This document shows, one piece after another, positions 11,227 to 23,327 of a stretch of DNA of 64,000 nt. A program made the translations under genes and the position numbers. Location: the NCBI GenBank assembly GCA_958510825.1, contig OY294047.1, forward strand, positions 38,207,229 through 38,271,228, read 5' to 3'. How positions within the stretch are numbered: position 1 is the stretch's first letter; the number at the start of each line of letters is the position of its first letter. This DNA comes from Brachypterus glaber (taxonomy: Eukaryota > Arthropoda > Insecta > Coleoptera > Kateretidae). The notes below the pieces were generated by a model that searched no databases, was not told the origin of the DNA, and worked only from the letters and a program-made list of their open reading frames with translations.

Positions 11227-11904
11227 AATTATGCATAGACCAGAATAGTAAATTTACTATTCCGTACTATGTAAATTCATGTATTTTTACATTATTTTAC
11301 ATGCAGTTTTCACAGTGCACCCTTAGGAAGGTCGTAGCTCCCTTAGCTCTCACTTCCGGACCAACCTTTATGGGAACTTTTTTTCCTCTTAAATTTTTTG
11401 AATAACCCTGTATAATAAAAATCATTGCATCTTTTCGATACTACAAAACGTTTTTAAATATTCTCTGTACGATGCAGTCTGCATTAAAAATTAATTATTA
11501 TTTAAAATAAAAAAACCAACCAACAGAACTCCTCTAGTTCATTGAAAAAAAAACATTAATTGCTTAATCTTATATACATTGTAGTAAGCAATTTAAAAAA
11601 TATAAAAATTTTCTCAACACTTATTAATAATAACGAGCAAACACATTAAATCTTATTATATATTATTAAATATACTATATCCATCAAAAAGGGAATTAAA
11701 TTTAAAACGTTCTATTTTATAATAACGCCATTACAAAAATTACATCAAAAACCATTTTGCTCACATCATGGAAGCAACGTTTTGAATGGCGTTTTTTGTT
11801 CAAAACTAATTCCCACCAACTTGAAATTATAGCATAATTGAGTAGAGTGAAAATAACACATAAAATGGGATCTAGGAGACTTGCCGAAAATTTTCCTGCT
11901 AAAC

Positions 11905-12100
11905 TTTTACCGCGAAAACATTTACAGCCCAATGATTTAACTAAGAAAGGTTTCACCGCGAAAAAGTAATTACCGCGAAAAATTATTGCCGTGAAAACAT
12001 TTACCGCGGAAACTATTATCGCGACAATAAAAATCGCGCATACTTTTACGTCGTAATAATATAATCGAGCATTATTGGCCGCGCAATAATATAATCGCGC
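11905..12100. repeat. Degenerate CGCG-rich minisatellite
   Basis: ACCGCGAAAA-like cores occur at 11909, 11955, 11970, 11986, 12002 and 12017, at roughly 15-16 bp spacing in the central part. They are followed by ATCGCGC, GGCCGCGC and ATCGCGC motifs. The CpG density contrasts sharply with the surrounding AT-rich sequence. Confidence 0.6.
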
Positions 12101-12105
12101 TTAAT

Positions 12106-14270
12106 ATTTAATTAAAAAAAATAACCTTAAAATATATATTATAATTTTTTGAATGAAACGCTTATTTTATAGTAATAATTGTATTTTTATTTTTTATCAA
12201 AAACAAAACCAACCAAACCAAACAATTTAATCATATTGATGTTCTTAAAATACTAAACTTATAACACCAATATAAAGAAATGTGTCATATATTATATTAT
12301 ATTTTTTAGTAGCAAGCGGCTCGTTTTCTAAACTTGTACTCGTGCGCTAAAAACGTATTATGAAACGAGTGCTTTATACAATTTTTTCTATTTTGCTCTA
12401 AAATTTAAAAAAACTTACATTTAAATTGATGACTGATCTGGGGATTTTTGTTTTGGATTGGCATTACAGTTTACACCATGTTTAAAATTATAAGAACAAA
12501 TAATATTTTGATATATTTTAGAGTCATCTCTTCTCTTTTTTACTGCAATTAACCAAGCTACAATTTTAACATGGTAAAAATAACCTAAACACAAAATTTT
12601 GTAGAAAATTCAACTTTAAAGCTACATTGACATTTGCACGGAAAACGCCAAGCGATAGGCCAGGTATGTTGCCAACCCAAAATAACAAAAAGTACAGACC
12701 TCTTATGGGCCTATAAGAACACGCAAAATGCGTGTGATTATGAGCTTATAAGAGTCGCAAAATAGAAAAACATTATAATTAAAATACTCTGTATAAATAA
12801 TTTGCAATATTTCCGTATATTTACTATAGAAGCATTATCCACTTAAAATCAATATGCATTAGTGTTTTATTATTTAATTACTTTTAAATAAACTCACCAT
12901 TAAAACCCCCTAATTTAGGGGGTGATATAATTAAAAACACATTTAATTCTATATTCATTGGTCAAATAACAATTATAGGTGTATTAACAGTTTGTCCCTA
13001 GCTTTACTTTTTAAACTAGGGGAAGAAAGGCTATAAATTAGACAAGAGCAATAAATTTAAATAAAACAATCTGGCTTGCCATGAAAATAAAATATATACA
13101 TGGCGTTTTAAGTACTTACACCCCAAAGAAACACTTAATAGTCGATAATTATTTTATGACCTGTGCTGTAGCTACTTTGAAGTAGATTTTAAAATATTTA
13201 TTAATTACACTAATCTACACCCCTACACCTAACGGTAGATGGGATCTCGATTATATATATACTAATCTACAAAAAGAAAATGTTATCAATAGCAGATAGG
13301 TGACCAAGAGTTTTTTTTCTAATTTGGGATCCCTGAATCCATATCTGATGTCCGTTTGACTCTCTCACCCTCAGTATTTTAAATATGTTCAAAAATATAC
13401 TGAAAAGTATCTATTTTTTTCTTGTTTCTGGCCATGTAACATATTTTACTAATTTTGGGTCGCTAAATCCGAATCCAAAGTTGGTTTTTCTTCATCGCTC
13501 TGAGTTTTTTTTTAATATAACAAAAAAATTGTAAGTAATATTTTCTTGAGAACGTTTTAAAGTAAAAACTTGAAAAATTGAAAACAGTTTTTAGGAAGTT
13601 ATTTATCAAAATCAAAAGCAGTTTTAGATAGTTTCAACATTTTTTTTTTAAACTAAAACTTTTCTTAAAAATTAAATCAGTGTATTTCGATCGGTTTCTT
13701 GAAAACTAAAACATGATTGATGATTTCTTATAAATTAAAACTTAAAGTAAAACTTATATTAACTTTATTCTATCTATGTCGATATCTACTTGAAACGTAT
13801 AACCTACCTATTGATTTTATTCTTACTGATAGATAAAAATGACCTGAATGTTCATTTTTATTATTCATAAGACAAGTTGTTTGTTTTGAGGGTTTTATAC
13901 TATGAAAAATAAGTTCATGCTCTCACATAAAATATTACATAAATATTATACATAATGTAAATATTTTTAGGCATTAATCAAACGTGTGTGACATTAAAAT
14001 ATATGCATGTACGTCCACCAGAAAAAGTTCCATATGCTTGCTCAGTATTTTTTTTTATTTTTATGCTTATCTATTGTAAAAATCTAAAAGTTTGTACATT
14101 ATACCAACTGTTAGATATTTAGTTATATTTTAGCCGTGAAGATATGTAATGGTTCGAACTCGATTATACTCGCTTATATTAATGCAAGTTAAAATTATTT
14201 TTTTCAAAATAAAAAAGGTAAAAAAGACTAAAAAACACTAGCCGGAAAATTTGGGACCTTTACCCTGTTA
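12106..14270. other. AT-rich interval, one small hairpin
   Basis: Apart from a hairpin-like segment at 12700-12754 (CTCTTAT...ATAAGAG, with complementary ACACGC and GCGTGT near the centre) and a GGGTCGCTAAATCCGAATCC phrase at 13457 that resembles one at 33069, no structured feature or credible ORF is seen. Confidence 0.45.
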
Positions 14271-14274
14271 CATT

Positions 14275-14520
14275 TTAAATAGATTTTTGTTTCAAAATGA
14301 TGATCATTTTAATAAAATTAATTTTTCCTAAAAAAATACTTTTATCCGATTTTTCCTTTACTTTTTCAATTAATTTTTTTCTTTTAATTTTAAACCCCCA
14401 TAACATTTTTTTGAGGGTATTATTTTTAAGAACAACAGGGATCTTCCTCTCATGGAACCTATTTTTTTCTGATAATTTGGAGTCGATCCGATAATTCATT
14501 CTTAAGTTATCATGTACACA
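14275..14520. repeat. Inverted copy of the 7435-7780 dispersed repeat
   Basis: Its reverse complement shares ordered blocks with 7480-7600. The two ORFs that overlap on opposite strands here are consequences of low-complexity A/T sequence, not genes. Confidence 0.55.
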
Positions 14521-15084
14521 AAAAACTTTATCACGGGGTATTTTATAAATTTTTTACTGATTAAAATATTTTTATGTATTTAACTTAAAAAATTTGGGCA
14601 GTGGAAGGGGGCTTTTTCAACTGAAAAATGGCAAAGTCTCATTAAATCTAAATTTCTAGTGTTTTAAAACGGTCAACTGTGGCCCATTTCCTGTGGAAGT
14701 ACACATATATTTGTATATAAATAAATAAGTCATTTACAGCAAAAAATAAATCCAATACATATTTTTCAGTTTTTTTTTCCATAGAACTATAACAAAACAA
14801 AAGCATAAATCAATATTTGACTACAGCGGACAAAAGCCACTTGATTAATGTACTTTAAAAACTAAATTTTTATTTATACTGTGTTCAATTATTTATAAGC
14901 TTTAGTTTAGTGAACATTGAAAAAATAATTATGGAAAAATCAGAACAAAAAGCTCCATAAATCACGACTTTTGTCTAGTTTTGAAACTTAGTGTTTTTTT
15001 TATATTAATTAAAACCTATGCATGATTTAATAAATAAATTTAAAAATAAATCTATTAATGGACTGACTAAGAACAGTCGGGTTA

Positions 15085-15503
15085 TATTCAAAAATGGCCA
15101 TATTGAGGGTAAAATTGGTTTTTTAGATTCTTCAGCCAAATTATTTATCGGAGAACAAAAGTGGTTATGAGCAAACTTGTAGCTCTTAAAATTTTCTATG
15201 ATTTTTATATATTAATATTATTATAATTTTTTATAGGTACTGGTACATTTGAAGCGTGGCGCAACTCGACTTTCAGCGCTTACTGTAACCGAGCCAAAAC
15301 ACAAAATGAAAACTCATGTTATAGAGAAATTTAAGAACTATAATTATATTATGTTTATAATCACTTTTATCCTCTGATGAATAATTTGGCTGAAAAATTG
15401 AAAAAAAAATTACCCCCAACATTTATAACTTGATAATTAATATAATAAAAAAAAGATCATTCAAACAAAAAATTTTTCTCGTCATTTGACTGGACTATAA
15501 ACA
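15085..15503. mobile_element. Fold-back family copy C, left end missing
   Basis: The right end reads CATTTGACTGGACTA as in copy A, and the arms share the CTTCAGCCAAATTATT and GGCGCAACTCGACTTTCAGC blocks with copies A and B. The left terminus with GTCCAGTC is absent, so this copy is truncated or internally rearranged. Confidence 0.65.
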
Positions 15504-15807
15504 AATATTTTGTAGCGTTTTAACCCTAGATTTTTTCTGTATTTTTTAAAGTATATCTAAACCAATTAAAAACTTTTCTACCAAAGCTTCGAACTTTCAC
15601 ATTTTTTCCGAACCCCTCTTTTATAACTAATCGCCCAAAGAAGTAATCAGAAACAAGTGTCCTAAAAGCATTTAATCAAAATCAAACTCAAGTAGGGATT
15701 TTTTGCTCTAAAGCCCGATAAGGTTGGAGACGGTGTGTCACTGCAAAATCAAATTACTCATGAAGGGTCAGAAGGATATTTTGATCATCTACATTTGATT
15801 TGCTTAA

Positions 15808-16720
15808 TTGTAGAGGAAATGCGCCTAATTTCGGATGGTTTCCAAATTTCGGATAGTAGTGTATTTAAGATACTGTCTGCAAAGGTAAACAGAAACCTAC
15901 TTTTATGTGAAGCCAACAGTTAAACTAAATCCGTCCTGTAATATGATAACGGTAGAGCTTCTCCCCTTTAAATGGCAGCACAAATCGCTTATATTGCAAA
16001 TGGCAGTTTTGTGCTCAGTTGCATTATTATGCTTGTTTATTTTATAAATAATCGTTATAAAAGTTCGTGATTCTGTCTTGGGTAAGTTATGATGTTAGTT
16101 AAGTTGATCCACTATTCATAATTAAGCAATTTGAAAACGTAAACATTCTACAAATTTCTAATCTAAAAAGCAGAAAGTTGCCTAATTTCGGATAGACCAT
16201 TTTTGTGCATTTGATTCCCAATTTCGGATATCCGCAAGGTAATTATTATTCAGGATAACCAACCATTAATTATTATTTTTATAATGATACAACAAACTAA
16301 GATAAACAATTTTGAAAAAACGAAAATTACCTAAGATACTAAGATATTCGAAATTGGGAATCTAAAATTATAGTTCCTATAGTATTTCGTAAAAAATCGC
16401 TTAATGATTAAATTACGTCTTAAATGTGAAGGAATAACAAGAAACATAAGCAATGGGATCCAGATCTACTCTTGAAAAAAATTTTTCGGATATGTCCGAA
16501 ATTAGGAGCCCTTTTTCAAATGCACAAAAATGCGCTGATTTTTTTTAACCGTGTTTTTTGGAAAAAATAAACTGTAATAAAATTGCTTTTATAATAAATC
16601 ATGGTTCGCTATAATAAGTTGTATCTGGTTATATAAAAAAAATATCAAAAAGTAATACCGAGTATTAAATATTGAATAAATTGTAAATGGTATCCGAAAT
16701 TAGGCGACTTTCCTCTACAA
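15808..16720. mobile_element. Large palindromic element with repeated TTTCGGATA motif
   Basis: The ends at 15808-15836 (TTGTAGAGGAAATGCGCCTA...) are inverted at 16692-16720 with two mismatches. Both arms hold several copies of AATTTCGGAT(A/G), in opposite orientations on the two sides (15827, 15848, 16182, 16211 versus about 16490 and 16693). No transposase ORF. Confidence 0.75.
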
Positions 16721-17037
16721 GTCTTGTGAGACAGTTTAATTGACCAGTGGCCACTGGCCACTGGCTATATCCACATCTATAGAGCTTTGTATCTAGTGTT
16801 ACACTAAAATCAAAAATCGATATTTTTCGTCTTGTTTATCTCGATTTTGAGAAAAAATCAATACAACTTAAAAAATCTAATTTGGAGGTACGGTAAGTTT
16901 ACCACTTTTTTTAACCACCTTCTGTGGAAATTATATTTACACTATTGTAACTGTGATAAATAAATAACACTTTGTGTTAAGCGATTGTAACATTTTACAC
17001 TCAATTTTTTAGTGTGTATATTTAATAGTATTATACC

Positions 17038-17930
17038 GGGTGTTACAAGACTAAGTTACACCCCCTTTTTTTCTTTATTTTAAAAGTTAGACATTCCAAA
17101 TTTGGAAAATCTCTTATTGCCATAAAACGTCAACTTTTAACATCAAAAGTACATTTAAGTCACTTCCGGTTTAACCGGAAATTACACCAAATTTCGATTT
17201 TTAAATGGGACATCCTAGATTTTTTTACATATTTCAATTCTACCCTTCATTCTGAGTACAATGATACCAAAAAAGTGACATTTTTAATTTCAAAGTTGTT
17301 TTTATTTAATTTTTAGTTTTTATCATAGGTAAGCCATGATTATTGATATTGAAATTATCTAAGTAACCCTAGAAAAATGCGCTCAAAATTCCATTTATAA
17401 CTTAATTGTGCCATTTAAATATCTTTTATTTTTATTTATTTCAAATACAACCATTTTTATAAATGAAAATAAACGTTAAAAACCATATTTTTGTGATTTT
17501 AGTAACAAAATTTGCCTTGAAAACTACAGAAGGCAGGATTTTTATCTGTCAAACTTAAGTTTTAAAAAAAGTTTTTAGCGTAAATTTATTTTTCTATGGA
17601 TACTTAGATCATTTCGATTAATTTTAAGTAATCATGGCCTACCTTTGATAAAAACTAAAAATTAAATAAATAAAAAATTGACAATTAAATTTTTTTGGCA
17701 TCATTATTCTCAGAATGAAGCGTAAAATTGAAATATGTAAAAATATATGTGGTGTCCTATTTAAAAATCGGAAGTTGGTGTCATTTTCGGTTAAACCGGT
17801 AGTGACATAACTGTACTTTTTATGTATAAAATTGACGTTTTATGGCAATAAGAGATGTTCCAAATTTGTAATCTCTAACTTTTAAAATGATGAAAAAAAG
17901 AGGGTGTGCCTATGTAGGTCTTGTAACGCA
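17038..17930. mobile_element. Fold-back element of about 890 bp
   Basis: GTGTTACAAGACTAAGTTAC at the left is inverted at 17903-17930. The pairing continues through AACGTCAA...TTATTGCCATAAAACGTC, GGTTTAACCGG and AAAATCG blocks along most of its length. An ORF at the right end is part of the arm. Confidence 0.75.
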
Positions 17931-17939
17931 TGGAAAAGT

Positions 17940-19070
17940 TAAGCACGATGCCGTTCAGTGGTATGACTTGTTTCTCTAAAGAAGCAGTATAGAACAAGCA
18001 GATCACCAAGTTCCAATTTTTTAGACAAAAACCAGTATTGCGGGGGAATAATTTTGGCATGCACACACGGTATATGAAATCAGTGATTCAATCATTGAAA
18101 TTCTAATTGGTATGAGGGAGATGTGTGTCGCGAAGGATGTGATTCTCCTGCTGTTTCAACTCACCCCATACACAAAACGTTGAGTGGGTATGAATCAGGG
18201 CCAAACAGTTTACAGGCCTGACTATTTTTAATGATATAGCTATTAGTTATTATAGATCATTAAAATTCGTAAAACAACGAAATATCTGTTACACCTGACA
18301 TAAGCTTGAGCACATTCGGTCTTTCAATTGTTTTTTATGTTTTGGCATTGTTGCTTTTAGAAAAAGTAACATAACCTCCAATAATTCTTTGTCGCATCTA
18401 GTATTATATCAGCGGTGGTAGTGCACCAGTCAAACTAACCTAAAACTTTTAATTTTAACATGGGCTTGGGTACAACCAATTGTTATTTCGTGCTAAAATG
18501 TGGCAATAGTGAAATAATTTAAAAAGAATAAATTGGTATTAGTAGTTTAAGTTATGCTTGTACTTAGTAGGTTTTTTTTAATGAAAATACTGCCTCAAAA
18601 AATTTATGCATTTTCCCATTTTAAAAATTTAATTACTATTAATAAATATTTTTTTTGCACGACTAAACTTGCAGTTTTTGTCCCAAGGGAATAAAAATCA
18701 CGGCAACCTTGATAATATTAAAATATAATATTTACTATATGCCCTACTGGTACAAAAATTAGGTTTGGTGAAGTTTTGAAATAAATTAGCGATTCAAACA
18801 AATTTATTTGATTTTAACAATAAAAACCTTAAAAAATAACATTATTTAAATTACTTAAAATTTATCGTCTTCGTCCATTTTTTTGAACTGACATTTGCGT
18901 CAACCGTATTAAAAAACAATTGAAATCGCGATAGCCGCGAGACTTTTCGCAATTCAAAGGCATCTTGATTAAATTATGAAAATAAAAAACCCGATTTTAA
19001 ACGCATGGTTTTTAATTTTAATTTTATCTACCCACCTAAATTATGTTTGGTAGTTCAAAAAATAGTGTAT
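17940..19070. other. Interval without recognised features
   Basis: Mixed AT-rich sequence. No repeat pairs, splice-bounded ORFs or RNA genes were recognised. Confidence 0.4.
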
Positions 19071-19073
19071 ATA

Positions 19074-19188
19074 CCTCAGGACTAAACGTGGCTATTTTAG
19101 TCACTTGCATTTCAGTTTACCTCGCTCGCTGCGCTCGCTCAGGAAACACTCATGCAGCGGGACTAAAACAGCCAGTTTAGTCCCTTGG
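19074..19188. mobile_element. Short hairpin MITE (GGACTAAAC type)
   Basis: CCTCAGGACTAAACGTGGCT at the left pairs with the inverted end ...CAGTTTAGTCCCTTGG, and both sides abut TATA. A CpG-rich centre (CTCGCTCGCTGCGCTCGCTC) stands out. The length of 115 bp suits a MITE. Confidence 0.6.
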
Positions 19189-19257
19189 TATATAAAAAAC
19201 TATTATTATGTCTATAATTTACTCTTTAGAGATAATATTTTTAACTACTTAGTTATA

Positions 19258-19281
19258 AAATATTATTATTATTATTATTAT
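19258..19281. repeat. (TTA)n microsatellite
   Basis: About eight TTA units. Confidence 0.8.
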
Positions 19282-19723
19282 GAGCACCTATTTTCATAAT
19301 AATGTTTAAACATAACTGCTCAAAATTAACATATAGAGAACAGTAACTATTTTTTTTTTAAGTTTAAATATTATTTTATTAAATCTATAGTTTATGCACG
19401 AAGTCATGTCTAGTAGCGCCTAAATAAAACTATTTTCATTTAAGGGTGCATAAATTTAAATTCCTTTCCCCGGTTACAAATATGATACAATCAACATAAT
19501 TTCCTGCAATTACAGTTAATGGCTTTATTTTCACTATATAAAGTAGGCTTATTATTTTAGCTTGGATTAGGTTACATTTTAAACCTAAACCACTACTAAT
19601 ATAAAGATTTTGTTTAAAAACTTTTTAAGATATCTTCTGCATAAAAAGCCATTATTTTAAAAAAATTAGGATATCTGCATCTAAATATATTTATAAGCTT
19701 GGGTTGGTAACCCAACAATAATA

Positions 19724-20127
19724 TTAGATAGTAGATGGCTGGATTAGAGTTGTTTATATTAAAAAACGTTTTTTTACTAAAACTGCCGACGTTTCGTTGG
19801 CTTTATTTTAACTTCTAAAGGCACAAGTAAGTTACGTTTCTTTCCGTAAAATATAACAATTAAGGATTGAAATAATATATATATATATATATATATAATA
19901 CATATATAATACATAATGGGTATTCGAAATACAATATGTTACAATGTTTATTTTCTTGTATTTCGAATACCCATTATGTATTATATATGTATTATTTCAA
20001 TCCTTAACTGTTATATTTTAACGAAGGAAACGTAACTTACTTGTGCCTTTTGAAGAAACGTCGGCAGTTTTAGTAAAAAAAACGTTTTTTAATATAAATA
20101 ATCCTAATCCAGCTATCTACTATCTAA
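19724..20127. mobile_element. Fold-back element with GAAACGTCGGC arms
   Basis: TTAGATAGTAGATGGCTGGA at the left is inverted at 20108-20127. Inner arms contain ACTGCCGACGTTTCG and the inverse CGTCGGCAGT, then GTATTCGAAATACAA and its inverse. An (AT)n run (19873-19897) lies in the left arm only. It could form an almost complete hairpin of about 180-bp stems. Confidence 0.8.
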
Positions 20128-20600
20128 TAAATATATTTATAATTGTATATTTAGATTAATATTTATATTAATATTTAGATTTTTTAGATAAATTACGTAA
20201 TAATTATGTAGTTTATCCAAAAAATCTGTGGGTTGGTTTATCTGTCTGGTAACTGAAGACGTAAGCCGATGTTCGTATTTACCAATTCTAAAAAAATTTC
20301 AACACTACGATAACGTCATAAGGTGTCCTAGAATCCTTAACCCATATTTTGAAATTTGTGAATGAAACTCATTCACTCACTCGTGATTGGTACAAATTTT
20401 GGAATCAGTCACTCTTCACCATCTCCACTATTTTAAGTACAACTACGTATCTTACGAATCTTACGAAAACTTTGAAGGCTAAATCCAATATACTCATAAT
20501 TACTAAAATTATAAAAATGCGAAAATAAGAGATTTTCAATGGAGCTCTCTACAACTAGAATTATGAGACAAAAGACGTCTACCATATCTATATCTCATTT

Positions 20601-20692
20601 GTGCTACACATTTCAGCCAACCAAATAAATACTATACTTGTTTTTCATACAACAAATACAGTATTTATTTGGTTGTCCGGAAAGTGTAGCAC
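20601..20692. repeat. Hairpin 1 of a related pair
   Basis: GTGCTACACATTTC...CCAAATAAATACTA on the left pairs with the inverse on the right, leaving a loop of a few bases near 20645. The sequence is related to the hairpin at 20796-20878. Confidence 0.75.
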
Positions 20693-20795
20693 TGAGCGGC
20701 ACTGAACGAACATAGCTAATGTGAATCTGTAGAATAAGATAATTCTACTAAAATTTAGATGGCGCCAGTAATTTCTTTGATAAAAATAATATAGT

Positions 20796-20878
20796 TACAC
20801 TTTTCACCCGGCCAAGTAAATATTGTATTTGTTCAACAAAGAACAAATACAGAATTTGTTTGGTTGGGTGGAAGTGTA
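20796..20878. repeat. Hairpin 2 of a related pair
   Basis: TTACACTTTTCACCCGGCCA...TTGTATTTGTTC pairs with GAACAAATACA...GGTTGGGTGGAAGTGTA. It shares the arms' order and many bases with hairpin 1, about 190 bp upstream, pointing to duplication or two copies of one small element. Confidence 0.75.
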
Positions 20879-21089
20879 TGTATGTCTTCTATCCTTTTTG
20901 TGTAGAACTTTTGTCCCTGTCTAACGGGAGAAATCGCCTTTTCTCCATTACTCAGATACTTTTTGGTAAAAGTTAATAAAAAACAATAAAAAAAATATAT
21001 TTTGAAGGTATGGGATGTCACCATCTAAAAGTTGCCCATAATTATTAACTCTCCATGAACCATCTGTTTTAGCTATTTAATAGACTCAT

Positions 21090-21430
21090 AAATTCGAACA
21101 GGCTGGCCTGTCTTTGATCGTATTCGGCCTCGTCGTTCGGGAATAATCCATCAACGCCGACGTCGCTCTCTCAACCTACCAACCCCTCCCGATTCCAAGA
21201 GCAACCCTCTCGCTTGCACGCCATTCGTCCCATCTTTTTCCTTCCTCCTCCTGACACGATCATTTTTCTCCGAGCTCCATTCCATCATCGCGTCACTGCC
21301 GAACCCACCCTTCCAGCGCGACGTTGCCAAATGGCACGTCGAATTTTATTTATGGCCTCTGCGATCTGTTTCTGTAATTAATGAGTGTTGGACGGGCGGA
21401 TTGCAGCAGCCCTGTGGGTTGAGACAAATA
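21090..21430. promoter_or_regulatory. GC-richer unique island, candidate conserved noncoding element
   Basis: The base composition shifts abruptly to near-even GC with no repeats. The island contains homeodomain-like sites (TTTTATTTATGG at 21339, TAATTAAT at 21376) and pyrimidine-rich blocks. No long frame with splice sites was found. I infer a conserved enhancer-like element or an untranslated exon; sequence alone cannot decide. Confidence 0.3.
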
Positions 21431-22204
21431 TTGGAAAAGGTTGTTTAACTTCTTGTTTTTATACCTACTTATAAATGTCATTAACAATATTGTATCTTAA
21501 TTATTTTCTTGGCCACAAACTAAATGTTGTTATTGTTATTTTCACTTCTGCACAGTAGAAACAACATTAATATGAATTTGAGGTTTATAAAAAAATTCTT
21601 ACAAAATATCCTTCATGCAAATATCTACTGAGCCTATCCTCAAAGTAAGATGTTGCCAAATGTACTTCGTTTCTTTAATGAGTGATTGTAGTGAGGCTGA
21701 AACAAACTAATTTCTAATATATATCATTTTTAATTAAATTGTAAGAACACTTGGAAAGTGGACTAGACTTTACTGATTTAGTGTATATAGCAGTACCCTA
21801 ATGGGCTGTTGACGTTTCAAAAACGACTAGTTTTAATAAGAAGAATTAAAAATAAAACTAGATTGTTCATACAAAATTTTTACTGGGTGCCAATAAATCC
21901 CCACAGAAAATCCCTTTTCAAAGAATGTATTGCCCTTAATTAATCATATAGGAAAGTGACTATATATTATTATAGTATATGTAGTATATGTAGTTACAGG
22001 TAATAGCTTGAAGCTGTCAGCTTCTGTGATGCATACATCGATGGTATATTTTTTACTATGATTTATTTGTTTTTCTGCTGTATAATATACACTGTATATG
22101 GTTCTTAATAATTCTTGCTAGCGTTGTTTGTCACCATGTATATGGAGAGCAATAAATAATTTACATATTAAGTGTTTTGTTTAAAAATCCCACAGGTATG
22201 CGAA

Positions 22205-22660
22205 AGGAATTAAAACCAATATTGCAATACTTGCAATATGAACGCTGCAATAACAGAAACACGAAAAAATAATACGGATTTTATCACCCACTTGTCACTC
22301 CATACTAATAACGAGAATCGATAAGCTATTGCAAAGTGACAGGGACAATCAATCCGGCAGGATGTCGGTGACACAGGGGACAAGGGTAGATACCGTCGGT
22401 AGAATCGGGGAATAATATGGAATAAGGGTGGAATTATCGTTAGGAAATAGGGCATTTTTCTTGTTGTTGTCTTGTCAAGGACGAATGAAAACACATTTGT
22501 AAAATTTTCCTTTTTTGACGGGGAATAATTAATCGAATGTGAATGATTGATTTTCTGAATGAAATTGATCTTAGTGTTGTTTTAAATGGAATGGATAGAT
22601 AGGTAAACGGTGTACCATTACTAATTAAAATATAAGCAGATATCAATATAACATTTTAAA
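22205..22660. promoter_or_regulatory. Second unique island, candidate conserved noncoding element
   Basis: Non-repetitive sequence with moderate GC. It contains TTGCAATA repeats, GAATAATTAATCGAAT (22522) and ATGATTGATTT (22541), the latter resembling Hox/Exd-type sites. Minus-strand ORFs of 68-94 codons overlap in two frames, which suggests composition and not coding. Confidence 0.28.
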
Positions 22661-23205
22661 ATTTGATTTGACTAAATTATGGTTAAAAGGACACCAATAC
22701 ACCATAGTGTATTAAATTCTCTAATTTTCTGACTTTGTGTAAAAAGACGATCACTGTGTTAAACTCTGTAATAGAATTTTTAAAACATTATTTTAAAATA
22801 CAAATATATTATTAATATATCAAATATTATTTCACAAAGCAAGGTATATTATTAGCTTAATATAATTGTTATTGCTATTTTATAATAATTTTTTATTATC
22901 TTATTAAATTTTGCTGTACTGTTAACATACAAAGAACTTATTAAATGCAAATTATGCTCATCTAAAAAATATATTCTTCAATTATTTTGTCTTGGGAAAA
23001 TATAAATATTATTATAATAAAAGTTTTGTTTTACTATAATGTGATTTCCTTATTTTCACTCATAAACGATCATATAATGTGTGGATTTGATTATCTTTTG
23101 ACTTAACGCATTATTTTAGGGGTATTTTAAAAAATCTAATTATATTTTGTTGTTTTTTTCTTTAAAAGTGACATAATGTATTTTTTATCTGAATTATAAT
23201 TATAT
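22661..23205. other. AT-rich spacer
   Basis: No feature recognised. Confidence 0.5.
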
Positions 23206-23208
23206 ACT

Positions 23209-23327
23209 AAGGTAGAGAAGACATTTTTTATAGCCGAGCGTATTAAATCCAGAGCTGTATAGCAGCCAGGGATTTAAAAGTGCGAGGCTATAATAACTAT
23301 TAGATAGACTATAGTCTTCTCTACCGT
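23209..23327. mobile_element. Short hairpin MITE (GGTAGAGAAGAC ends)
   Basis: GGTAGAGAAGAC (23211) is inverted as GTCTTCTCTACC (23314-23325), and inner arms TATAGCC...TTAAATCC and GGATTTAAAAG...GGCTATA also pair. About 120 bp. Confidence 0.65.

Larger units (their letters stand above)
10337..11317. mobile_element. CAC-ended element holding tandem arrays
   Basis: The left end CACGGTAAAAATAAATTACA is roughly inverted at the right end (...TTTTCACAGTG, 11317). It encloses a 49-bp tandem array, a 121-bp inverted repeat (10643-10763) and a 10-bp minisatellite. Near the right end, GCATAGACCAGAATAGTAAA (11233) repeats the 49-bp unit and is followed by an inverted version, tying the pieces to one family. 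Confidence 0.5.
9485..11410. mobile_element. Composite CAGGG-type fold-back with nested insertions
   Basis: Outer arms share GGTTGGTCCGGAAATGATAC (9526) inverted at about 11347-11367, plus an AAGGGAGCTACG block. The right end reads ACCCTG followed by TA at 11411, as in the elements at 25314 and 50441. The left terminus is eroded. Inside are a second inverted repeat (9661-10253) and a third unit (10337-11317). The simplest reading is elements inserted into an older CAGGG-ended fold-back. Confidence 0.55.

Noticed and set aside
14275..14499. Overlapping plus and minus ORFs of 65-74 codons
   Set aside because: They lie in a dispersed A/T-rich repeat with an inverted copy at 7.5 kb; low-complexity translation.
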